Source: a bacterium
GTDB lineage: Bacteria; Joyebacterota; Joyebacteria; Joyebacterales; Joyebacteraceae
DNA: 64,000 nt
Assembly: GCA_025782395.1 (NCBI GenBank)
Contig: JALGZD010000046.1
Location: forward strand, 1-64,000
Direction of reading: 5' to 3'
Below the pieces are notes generated by a model. That model was given only the letters and a program-made list of their open reading frames with translations. It had not been told where the DNA came from and did not search any database. Made by a program: the position numbers and the translations under genes. Positions 56,861 to 64,000 of this stretch are shown here, one piece after another; within the stretch, counting starts at the first letter, position 1, and each line of letters begins with the position of its first letter.

Positions 56861-58105
56861 ATGGACAGCCTGAAGCCATCACGGACCGTTCTTCCGAACG
56901 GTCTTTCCATCATCACCACGACGAGGGTCCATTCACAACTTGCCGCATGCACGCTCTTCTACCGTGCCGGATCGCTGCACGAGCCGGAGGGAAAGACAGG
57001 ACTGGCACACCTCATGGAGCACATGATGTTCCGCGGAACACCGCGTTTCCCACATGGGGCGATAGATGAGGTGACGGGGCGATTCGGAGGATGGAACAAC
57101 GCAGTTACCACGGCAGACTATGCTGCCTACTATTTCGTTGTTCCGGAGTCTGCCTGGCGGACTCCGCTGGAGATGGAGGCGGATCGGATGGCCAACTGTC
57201 TCCTTGGCAGTGAATCGTTTGAGACGGAGCGCCGGGTGGCTCTCGAAGAGCACAGGATGGCGTCCGACGATCCCGAATGCGCTCTGGATGAAGCCGTAGA
57301 CAATCTGGCGTACACCGTTCACCCGTATCGAAACCCGGTGATCGGAAGGCGCGGGAGTATCGAAGCTCTCGCAGTGGATGATCTGAGAGCATTCCACGAT
57401 GAGTTCTACGTTCCGTCTAATGCGGCTCTCGTAGTTGCGGGGCCACGGACGCACCATGAAGTCGTTGAGGTAGTGGAGGAGTTCTTCGGCGAGATCCCCG
57501 CACGGGAAGTGAGAATGCCCGTGCCGCGGGTGGAACCCGAGCAGCTCAAGGAGCGTCGCGCACGAGTCAGGAGCGACCACTCGACGCCTCGTCTTACTTT
57601 GGCATACCACGTTCCTGCAGCCGTGCATGCGGACAGTGCCGCACTCGAACTTCTTGTGACGGTGCTCGCGGCGGGGCGCAGTTCGGTCCTCTATCAGCGG
57701 CTCGTGCGAGATCTCAAAGTAGCTACTGAGGTCTCCGCCACGCGATTGCTGCAGAAAGACCCCGGGCTTTTCTGGATAGCCGCCTCGCTTCACCCGGGCG
57801 CCGATCTCGAAGAGGCAGAGAGCGCTCTTCTGGATCTGCTGCGTGAACTTGCCGAGACGGGCATCTCGGAGCGGCAGATGGAGACGGCGAAGAGGCTGAT
57901 TGCCGCCGACACGATGCTGGCCCGGGAAACTGTGCTTGGAGCGACCTCGACTCTTGGTCTTTGGGAAAGCGTGGCTTCCCTGACGCACGGCGAGGAGTTC
58001 GAGAAATCGCTGTTCGAGAGGGACGGCGATGCGCTGACCGAAGTGCTGATTCGCTATCTACGTCCGGAGAGGAGAACGAGCGGATGGCTCGTGACCCCGG
58101 AATAG
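56861..58105 (+). CDS. M16 family zinc metallopeptidase (catalytic subunit)
   Basis: Pitrilysin/MPP-like peptidase. The inverted zinc motif HLMEHMMFRG (HxxEH) is intact and a distal glutamate lies in RRVALEEHRM about 70 residues later. PSNAALVVAGPR marks the end of the first M16 half. No signal peptide. GGAG lies before the ATG. It overlaps the second M16 gene by 22 bases, so the pair is probably translated together as a two-subunit enzyme. Substrate unknown. Confidence 0.93.
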   Translation: MDSLKPSRTVLPNGLSIITTTRVHSQLAACTLFYRAGSLHEPEGKTGLAHLMEHMMFRGTPRFPHGAIDEVTGRFGGWNNAVTTADYAAYYFVVPESAWRTPLEMEADRMANCLLGSESFETERRVALEEHRMASDDPECALDEAVDNLAYTVHPYRNPVIGRRGSIEALAVDDLRAFHDEFYVPSNAALVVAGPRTHHEVVEVVEEFFGEIPAREVRMPVPRVEPEQLKERRARVRSDHSTPRLTLAYHVPAAVHADSAALELLVTVLAAGRSSVLYQRLVRDLKVATEVSATRLLQKDPGLFWIAASLHPGADLEEAESALLDLLRELAETGISERQMETAKRLIAADTMLARETVLGATSTLGLWESVASLTHGEEFEKSLFERDGDALTEVLIRYLRPERRTSGWLVTPE

Positions 58106-59352
58106 CCCGGAGGGTCCTTGGCAGCGGCCTGGTGCTTCTTGTGTCCGAACAGCGCAAGGAACCCCTGTTCACAGCGATGCTCTCCATCGAAGCCGGCTCT
58201 CGCTACGAACGCAAGGAGCTCGCCGGAGTCGCGGCGCTGACAGCAAGCGCGCTGGTCGAGGGTACAGCTGGCCGGAGCGCAGGTCAGATCGCGGAGGCAA
58301 TCGACGGCATCGGGGCTACTCTCGACGTGGTACCCAGCTACGAAACCGTGACTCTTTCTATTACCGGACTCTCCCGGTACATGGCCGATGCCCTCGAAAT
58401 TCTGCACGAGATCGTCTCCGAGCCGCTCTTCAACCCAGTGGATATCGAAGATTCACGCAGGGCACTTCTCTCAGAGATCGCGGAAGATGTCGATGATCCA
58501 TATCACGTTGCCCAGCGCGAGCTGTCTGCGAGGGTTTTCGCCGGGCATCCGCGGAGTCGCCCGACGAATGGAACCAGGGAGAGTGTCGCGCGGCTCAGTC
58601 GCGACGAGATGGCTGATCATTTCGCACGAAGATACACGCCCGGAAACTCAGTCCTGTCGATCGCCGGGCACGTTGATTCGGAAAGAGCACTGGCGTTGGC
58701 GGAACGCTGCTTCGAGCACTGGAAAGGCGACAAGTCTGAACAGACGGAGCCGGCGCCCCCGGATCTGTCAGCGGCGTCACGGAGCGACATCCGGATGCGA
58801 CGCGAGCAGGTGCACATAGTGCTCGGCCATCTGGGAGTAGCGCGGGCGGCCCCTGATTTCTATGCTCTGAGAGTCCTGGATGTGATCCTCGGCGATGGCG
58901 CCGGATTCACCTCGCGTCTTGCCATTCGCCTGAGAGAAAGCAAAGGGCTGTCGTACGTCATCGAGAGTGATATCACGGGGTCTGCGGGGCTCGATCCCGG
59001 TCTGTTCTGGGTGTACACGGCGACGTTGCCGTCGCAGGCCGAGCAGGCCATAGAGTGTATCCGGTCCGAGCTCGAGAGGGCACGGAGCGAGGAACCTACC
59101 GAGCAAGAGCAGCAGTCCTCCATCGCCTACCTTCTGGGACAGCGTCTCGCGGACCGTGAGACCACAGAGGGTATCTGTGCTCGGGCGATTTCCATCGAGC
59201 GATATTCTCTGGGCCTTGACTACGATGCAAGGTATCCCGACATCATCGGCTCCGTTACCTCGGAACAGGTGCTCAAGGCAGCACGGCGGGTTCTGCACCC
59301 TGACCTGCTCTCGGTAGTTCTCGTCGGCCCCCGGGCCGACTCCACGTCGTAG
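58084..59352 (+). CDS. M16 family peptidase-like protein lacking the zinc motif
   Basis: Second M16 protein, starting at the ATG at 58084 (MARDPGIARRVLGSG). Where a catalytic M16 has HxxEH, this has GVAALTASALVEG, so no zinc site; YTPGNSVLSIAGHVDSE and LRESKGLSYVIES are normal M16 features. It is presumably the non-catalytic partner of the preceding gene, as with alpha/beta mitochondrial processing peptidase. Its 3' 133 bases overlap the convergent comEC frame. Confidence 0.9.
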   Translation: MARDPGIARRVLGSGLVLLVSEQRKEPLFTAMLSIEAGSRYERKELAGVAALTASALVEGTAGRSAGQIAEAIDGIGATLDVVPSYETVTLSITGLSRYMADALEILHEIVSEPLFNPVDIEDSRRALLSEIAEDVDDPYHVAQRELSARVFAGHPRSRPTNGTRESVARLSRDEMADHFARRYTPGNSVLSIAGHVDSERALALAERCFEHWKGDKSEQTEPAPPDLSAASRSDIRMRREQVHIVLGHLGVARAAPDFYALRVLDVILGDGAGFTSRLAIRLRESKGLSYVIESDITGSAGLDPGLFWVYTATLPSQAEQAIECIRSELERARSEEPTEQEQQSSIAYLLGQRLADRETTEGICARAISIERYSLGLDYDARYPDIIGSVTSEQVLKAARRVLHPDLLSVVLVGPRADSTS

Positions 59353-61988
59353 CTGGTTCGATCCGGCTCTTCCATGTGGCCCCTTCGTTCAGCCTGCGGC
59401 TGCGGAGCAAAGAGACCGCTCAATCCGCGATCTGCCCGAGGCTTCCGAAAAGAACCGATGTATGCGCTGCGGCCGCTGCCTATGCACCTGACCAGCGTTC
59501 TCTTCCTCCCCACATCTACAACGATGGCTCCATCAAGGTCGGTTCGGAAGAGCTCTCGCACGGTGCCGCCGAGCCGAGCAACTGCGTGTGGGCATGGGTG
59601 CCCGTAGCGGTTCTTTCTGCCTACGGAGATGACAGCGATCTCCGCAAGAGAGGCCTGCAGGAAGTCACCAGTGCTGGATGTCGACGAGCCGTGGTGCGCC
59701 ACCTTCAGTATGTCTGTCTCGATCGGCGAACCGCTCGCACGAAGCATACGTTCTGTCGGCGCTTCGATGTCACCCGTCAGCAGCACACGAAGGCCGTCCA
59801 ATCGCGCTGAGAGCACAATCGAACGGTCGTTCTCCGTGGGGGCGCGCGATGCCCACAGTTCGGAGGGCGCGAGACAGACGAGCGCGCAGTCCGGACCAAG
59901 GCGCAGACTGTCGCCACGAGCGAGAGTGACAATGCGGGTTCCGGCGGCATCCGCCTGCTCAAGCAGTCTCGGAACACGTCCGGCTTCAATGAGGTCTGCC
60001 GTGACAACCAGCTTCTCTACTCTGATCGACGAAAAGACGGCGGCGGCCCCCCCGTAGTGGTCCGCGTGGCCATGGGTAACCACAAGCGCATCGAGCGAGC
60101 GGATCCCTCTGCTTTTCAGATAGGGCACTATGACATCGCGTCCTGAGTCGGGTCCATGCCAGCCAAGCGCTGCCGGACCCGCGTCGACCAGCACCCGGTG
60201 CCCGAACGGAACCTCGATGAGCGCGGAGTCCCCTTGTCCCACGTCGAAGAAGACCACGCGTGTGTGCGTGCGTCCGGGACCCGTGAACAGCGTGACCAAG
60301 CCACCGAGTGCCATTGCCACGGTGACCGTTCGCAGACAGACCACCGCCTTCCGCCGGCGGGTGCGCATGCTCATGGCTAAAGCGATCACTGTCAGCCCTA
60401 GTGGAATCGCCAGTGACGTGGGCAGCGTTACGGAAGCCGCCGGCAACTCGCGCGCCAGGCGGACCACAACGGTCAGGGCCTTGAGTGTGGCCCACGTCGC
60501 AGCGGCAAGAACGTGCGCGGCCTCAGGAGTCAGCGGGTCGAGAGCCAGCGTGGCGAGACCCGAGGCCACTGACGCTCCCGCCAGCGGCACGACAATGAGA
60601 TTGGCGAGCGGCGCCACCAATGACACGTCTCCACCGGAGCTGATGATGATTGGAGCAACGCCCATCTGCGCGGAGACGCTGAGAGCGAGAGCTCCCAGAA
60701 GAAACTCGCGAGCGCTCGATCCAAGACGTACATGCGATCCGTGCGTGTCGCACCCCAGGGTGCATTTCATGACCTTCAGAATCGGTTGTCGCAGGAAGAT
60801 GATTCCCAGCACGGCAGCGAACGAGAGTCTGAAGCCCATATCGAACGCAGCGCCGGGCCGGGCGAGAAGCAGTATGAGCGCCGCGAGCCCGACAGCGTTG
60901 AGCGGATTCGGTCGTCTCTGAAGTGACCAGGTTGTGACGAATACGGTTGCCATCAGTGCTGCGCGAACAACCGAGGGGCGAACGCCCACCGCCGTCACGA
61001 AGACAAACAGAAGTGGAATCGTCGCGAGGCGAGCAGCTCTCGGCGAAATCCGCAGTGTCCTCAGAAGCGCGAATGCGATGAGTAGAATGAACCCGGTGTG
61101 GAGCCCGGACACGGCCAGCACGTGCACTGTCCCGGATGCTCTGAAGGACTGTACGAGATCGTCGCCAAGGCGGTCGGTGCGCCCGAGCAGAAGCCCCCTC
61201 AGTAGAGCTGCCGATTCTCCGGACAGGTGCTTCTGAATTGTCCGTTCAATTGCAGACGAGAGGTTCTCAACTCCGGCAGACCGCGTGAGGAGTTCGACCG
61301 ATCGTGGCCGCATGACCCTGTTGATGCGTCTCTCCCGGAGGTACGAGGAAAAATCGAAGGCGCCCGGATTGCGCCTGCCTGCCGGGATATCGGTTGTCCC
61401 GTTCATCAGCGCCACATCGCCCCTTCTGAGAACGGGCGCGCCCTTGGGCAAACTGACCCAGATGAGGCCCGATGCGGGGTGCGACTCGGCGCCTCCGATT
61501 CGGAGGCGCCGCAAGGTGACCACCGCTCGTGGGCGACCGTGCTCCGGGTAGCGCACTTCGTGCACGAGAGCCTCGGCGCATATCTCCATCTGTGTGGGCA
61601 GAAGTGAGATGTCGTCCGGAGCGACCAGGAAGTGAGCAGAGGTGTGGAGGGCGGCGCCGGTCAGCGCGAAAGAGACAAGCAGCATGCAATCCACAGCAAG
61701 CACCGATCGCGAGCCGCCGCCTTTCCAGCGCCGCCGACCTGGATCGGGCTTGTCGCTGTTTCCAAACCGTCGGGAAGTGTCAACCGCGTTGACGTCGTCA
61801 CGTTTACGGAGGGATATGCCAACGCTTGTGCCTGCCGGTACTGCGAGAAGAACCGCCAGTGCCATCGTCGCAGGCAGATACTCCGGAGAGAGCGCGTGGC
61901 CGGCGGATATGCCCGCGAAGAGTGCACAAGCGATCACAAAGGCCGGCGCCCGACCGAGTCTGGTGTCAGAGATGCCCGGGTGCGTCAT
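59220..61988 (-). CDS. comEC: ComEC/Rec2 DNA-uptake channel protein
   Basis: Polytopic membrane protein for import of single-stranded DNA during transformation. It has an N-terminal region with membrane spans, an OB-like domain, the Competence domain (VHVLAVSGLHTGFILLIAF, GVRPSVVRAALMATVF) and a C-terminal metallo-beta-lactamase domain with VVTHGHADHYGG and KVAHHGSSTSST. About 90 residues after the normal end read antisense to the M16 gene and look like a run-on tail with no domain. ATG at 61988 without a strong ribosome-binding site. It implies natural competence if the remaining genes are present elsewhere. Confidence 0.93.
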   Translation of the reverse strand: MTHPGISDTRLGRAPAFVIACALFAGISAGHALSPEYLPATMALAVLLAVPAGTSVGISLRKRDDVNAVDTSRRFGNSDKPDPGRRRWKGGGSRSVLAVDCMLLVSFALTGAALHTSAHFLVAPDDISLLPTQMEICAEALVHEVRYPEHGRPRAVVTLRRLRIGGAESHPASGLIWVSLPKGAPVLRRGDVALMNGTTDIPAGRRNPGAFDFSSYLRERRINRVMRPRSVELLTRSAGVENLSSAIERTIQKHLSGESAALLRGLLLGRTDRLGDDLVQSFRASGTVHVLAVSGLHTGFILLIAFALLRTLRISPRAARLATIPLLFVFVTAVGVRPSVVRAALMATVFVTTWSLQRRPNPLNAVGLAALILLLARPGAAFDMGFRLSFAAVLGIIFLRQPILKVMKCTLGCDTHGSHVRLGSSAREFLLGALALSVSAQMGVAPIIISSGGDVSLVAPLANLIVVPLAGASVASGLATLALDPLTPEAAHVLAAATWATLKALTVVVRLARELPAASVTLPTSLAIPLGLTVIALAMSMRTRRRKAVVCLRTVTVAMALGGLVTLFTGPGRTHTRVVFFDVGQGDSALIEVPFGHRVLVDAGPAALGWHGPDSGRDVIVPYLKSRGIRSLDALVVTHGHADHYGGAAAVFSSIRVEKLVVTADLIEAGRVPRLLEQADAAGTRIVTLARGDSLRLGPDCALVCLAPSELWASRAPTENDRSIVLSARLDGLRVLLTGDIEAPTERMLRASGSPIETDILKVAHHGSSTSSTGDFLQASLAEIAVISVGRKNRYGHPCPHAVARLGGTVRELFRTDLDGAIVVDVGRKRTLVRCIGSGRSAYIGSFRKPRADRGLSGLFAPQPQAERRGHMEEPDRTSYDVESARGPTRTTESRSGCRTRRAALSTCSEVTEPMMSGYLAS

Positions 61989-62070
61989 TCGGCGTCAGGG
62001 GCGCGAGGGGTGGAAATGGCGTGGATCCTGGTGCGTACGGTAGGTGAGCAGCTTGCGTGCCTGAGTCCTG

Positions 62071-63366
62071 TTACCCGCCGAGCTTCCTGGCGATGACGAC
62101 GGTCATGTCATCTACCGGAGATCCGGGATCCGCAAAGGAGTCGGCCTGCGTGATGAGCATGGAGGCCAGCGCTCGGGCTGTGCTGTCCGTCGCACGTCGG
62201 GCGGTCTCCACTATCCGCTTCTCTCCGAACTCCTCGCCGCTGCCGCAGGCTTCGGAAAGTCCGTCGGAGTAGATGATGAGAGTATCCCCAGGGAGCATCC
62301 TGACTTGTCCCTGGTCGTAGGTGTGCCCCGGGAACATCCCGAGTACGGTACCTCCATCGGAGAGTCTCTCCAGGTTCCCATCACAGCGGACCAAGATAGG
62401 CGGATTGTGGCCTGCGTTCACATATGTGAGCGATCCGGCTGGATCGAAGACTCCATAGAAGAGCGTGGCGAAGTTCTCAGGGGCAGTGGTCCGGCAGAAC
62501 AGGTCGTTCGCCCGTTCCATTATCGTTGCTATCGAATAGAGGTTCTCGACATTCGATCTGAGAGTCGCCTGCAGGGACGCTGCGAGAAGTGCTGCGGGCA
62601 CCCCCTTGCCCGACACGTCCGCGACGGCCACGCCGAGGTGGTGGTGCGGGAGCTCAATGTAGTCGAAGTAGTCGCCGCTCAGGGTCGTGCCGGGAAGATT
62701 CATCCCTGCTATGTCGAACCCCGTGATCTTCGGATCGCTACCTGGGAGCAGGCGCTCCTGGAAAGTACGGGCGAGCGCTATCTCACGTTGGAGGGCTCTG
62801 CTACGGCTTTGCTCATCGCGAGCCTTCAACGCTTCCTGATGACTCCTGGCGTTGGTGATGCCGACACTTGCGATGTCGGCCAGCACACTCAGGAGTTCTC
62901 TGTCGCGCTCGTCAAAGGTGTCCAGCTTCGTGCTCTGAACATCGAAAACGCCGATGACGCGATCCTCGAATTTCATCGGAACGACGAGTTCGGAGCGGGC
63001 GCCCCGGATGCCCGCGAGGTAGCGCCTTTCCTTGCTCACGTCCGCCACAACGAGGGATTCGCCCGTTTCAGCAACTCGGCCGGTGAGCCCCTTGCCGACG
63101 GCGAGCTCTACCTCCTGGACTATGCTTTCCGGGTATCCGTAACGTGCCGCGATCTTGAGGCGCTTGCCCTTATCGTCGATCAGAAGAATCGTGCAGTACT
63201 GAAAGCCGAGCATCTGGTTCGTGAGATAGAGCAGGCGATCGAGAACCGAGTCCAGATCGAGCGTGGACGCGATTGCTTTCATGGCTTCGGCCAGAGCCGA
63301 AAGCTCAAGCCGGAGTTCTGAATCACCTTTGGGAACGGGCTTGAACAACAAAAGGTGGCCCTCCAT
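62071..63366 (-). CDS. GAF and SpoIIE (PP2C) serine phosphatase
   Basis: Regulatory phosphatase of RsbU type. A GAF domain (about residues 40-190; VGKGLTGRVAETGES, FEDRVIGVFDVQ) joins through a helix (RALQREIALARTFQERLLP) to a PP2C domain with metal sites in SGDYFDYIEL, AVADVSGKGVPAALLAA, YVNAGHNPP, YSDGLSEA and VDDMTVVIA. No membrane span. The ATG at 63366 is chosen; the frame to 63453 overlaps the divergent promoter. The anti-anti-sigma target is not in the window. Confidence 0.93.
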   Translation of the reverse strand: MEGHLLLFKPVPKGDSELRLELSALAEAMKAIASTLDLDSVLDRLLYLTNQMLGFQYCTILLIDDKGKRLKIAARYGYPESIVQEVELAVGKGLTGRVAETGESLVVADVSKERRYLAGIRGARSELVVPMKFEDRVIGVFDVQSTKLDTFDERDRELLSVLADIASVGITNARSHQEALKARDEQSRSRALQREIALARTFQERLLPGSDPKITGFDIAGMNLPGTTLSGDYFDYIELPHHHLGVAVADVSGKGVPAALLAASLQATLRSNVENLYSIATIMERANDLFCRTTAPENFATLFYGVFDPAGSLTYVNAGHNPPILVRCDGNLERLSDGGTVLGMFPGHTYDQGQVRMLPGDTLIIYSDGLSEACGSGEEFGEKRIVETARRATDSTARALASMLITQADSFADPGSPVDDMTVVIARKLGG

Positions 63367-63372
63367 TGCTTC

Positions 63373-63402
63373 TTGACACACATAGCACACCTGTGTTACG
63401 CT
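63373..63402 (+). promoter_or_regulatory. Putative promoter for the small membrane protein gene
   Basis: Plus-strand consensus TTGACA, an 18-base spacer and TACGCT. The spacer holds the dyad ACACCTGTGT, which could be an operator. The -35 box is seven bases from the divergent phosphatase ATG. Confidence 0.5.
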
Positions 63403-63494
63403 CGTAGGTGAGTCAGGAAGACACCAAGTGTCCGGAAATGGTGCGCTGCGCACCTCAAGGAGTGCCAGAAAAACGTACTGCTAAGGAGTTCAAC

Positions 63495-63704
63495 TTGAGT
63501 TCGACAGCGAAGCTACTGGGGATAGCCATCCCTGTGCTGATCTCCAGTACGTTCTGCCTTTCAGTTCCGTTCATCATTATCGTGGCTGATATTGCTCTCC
63601 TCACGGGTGCGATAGTCGCCTGGATGGCCAGCCGGTCTGTTGAACTCGCCGTCCCGGAGGAACTTTTCGGGGAGGTCGAGGATACCGACCCTGATCCAAT
63701 CTAG
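63495..63704 (+). CDS. Small two-span membrane protein of unknown function
   Basis: No family recognised. I place the start at TTG 63495, six bases after AAGGAG; an upstream in-frame GTG at 63408 has no ribosome-binding site. The 69-residue product has two hydrophobic stretches (LLGIAIPVLISSTFCLSV and FIIIVADIALLTGAIVAWMA) and an acidic tail ending EDTDPDPI. It has its own promoter and lies divergent from the SpoIIE-type phosphatase. Confidence 0.7.
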   Translation: MSSTAKLLGIAIPVLISSTFCLSVPFIIIVADIALLTGAIVAWMASRSVELAVPEELFGEVEDTDPDPI

Positions 63705-63763
63705 GAACGCCCCACTCGGACGATATCCGACAGGGACGCGTTTTCCATCCTCAGGATTTCCAT

Positions 63764-64000
63764 TTATCCAGATCGGTGCCGCTTCACAGCAGCGAGTTTT
63801 CCGTCGATGCTGACGCTCTTGTCGCGTCTGTCGTCGATGCTGATGCTCGTCAGAACGCGAACCACTTCTCCGCCGAAGGTCTCTTCATGCATACGGAGCA
63901 CCGCTTCCATCACGCGATCGAGGTCGCCCTCGATCACCGTGCCCATCGGCGTCAGCTGGTACTTGAGACCGCTCTCCTCAAGCACGTCGAGACAGTGGGC
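63764..64000 (-). CDS. MTH1187/YkoF-family thiamine-binding protein, 5' end missing
   Basis: C-terminal part of a COG0011 (DUF77) protein, a small ferredoxin-like fold that binds thiamine or related compounds. Visible segments are GLKYQLTPMGTVIEGDLDRV and MHEETFGGEVVRVLTSISID, followed by DRRDKSVSIDGKLAAVK. The frame stays open to the window edge, so the N-terminal strand is outside. Family call is good; ligand is inferred. Confidence 0.85.
   Translation of the reverse strand, partial: AHCLDVLEESGLKYQLTPMGTVIEGDLDRVMEAVLRMHEETFGGEVVRVLTSISIDDRRDKSVSIDGKLAAVKRHRSG

Overview
The window is a dense, GC-rich bacterial chromosome segment made almost wholly of housekeeping genes, with very short intergenic gaps. 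Gram-negative envelope genes are present: an LpxL/HtrB-type acyltransferase, a LapA/LapB pair and several lipoproteins. One lipoprotein opens with a Cys-Ala-x-Pro...GGPPDATPP segment and an SbsA-type Ig domain, a style common in the Fibrobacteres-Chlorobi-Bacteroidetes (FCB) superphylum. Another ends in a FlgD-like Ig module. This suggests a poorly cultivated FCB-side lineage (for example Eisenbacteria- or Krumholzibacteriota-like), but that placement is inference and only moderately sure. No phage, insertion sequence, CRISPR array or rRNA operon is visible.

Layout. Nearly all genes to about 56.7 kb lie on the minus strand; the exceptions are a membrane-anchored alkaline-phosphatase-superfamily gene (10.4-12.4 kb) and rpsT (35.3 kb). 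0-10.2 kb: apt (partial), LysM/M23 peptidase, acylphosphatase, an SLOG protein, COG2426, pcm-surE, a GT2 glycosyltransferase, an LpxL-like acyltransferase, gpsA-plsY-der-DUF512, and three tRNA genes (Pro-CGG, Pro-GGG, Gly-CCC) that each head a protein operon. 12.4-23.1 kb: miaA-mutL-mutS, a secreted TPR protein, lapB-lapA, miaB-mtaB. 23.2-35.2 kb: rpsA-ispH-plsC-cmk, rluB-scpB-scpA, cca-xerD-ogt-uvrC. 35.3-38.9 kb: rpsT, then convergent proS-HD phosphohydrolase-dapB. 39.0-44.3 kb: a hybrid histidine kinase with a FIST sensor gene behind a candidate sigma-54 promoter, then a divergent KamA-like radical SAM gene. 44.3-48.1 kb: argF, Ig-domain lipoprotein, dapF, dapA, tautomerase. 48.1-56.8 kb: xerC-topA, secA, NHL lipoprotein-purN. 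56.9-64 kb: two plus-strand M16 peptidase genes, comEC, a SpoIIE-type phosphatase, a small membrane protein and a partial thiamine-binding protein.

The genes cover mismatch, excision and alkylation repair (mutS, mutL, uvrC, ogt), chromosome segregation (scpA, scpB, xerC, xerD, topA), tRNA/rRNA maturation (cca, miaA, miaB, mtaB, rluB), lysine/DAP synthesis (dapA, dapB, dapF), phospholipid and lipid A-like acylation (gpsA, plsY, plsC, lpxL) and secretion (secA).

Points of most interest: two genes (a GT2 glycosyltransferase and cmk) have no ATG/GTG/TTG in frame ahead of their conserved N-termini and seem to start at ATC or CTG; the FIST/hybrid-kinase pair has a -24/-12 promoter match; SecA carries an eight-cysteine insertion; the KamA-like protein lacks a substrate aspartate of lysine aminomutase; and three tRNA genes lead mRNA operons. 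I did not find a clearly new multi-gene system. The FIST/kinase module is the nearest candidate.
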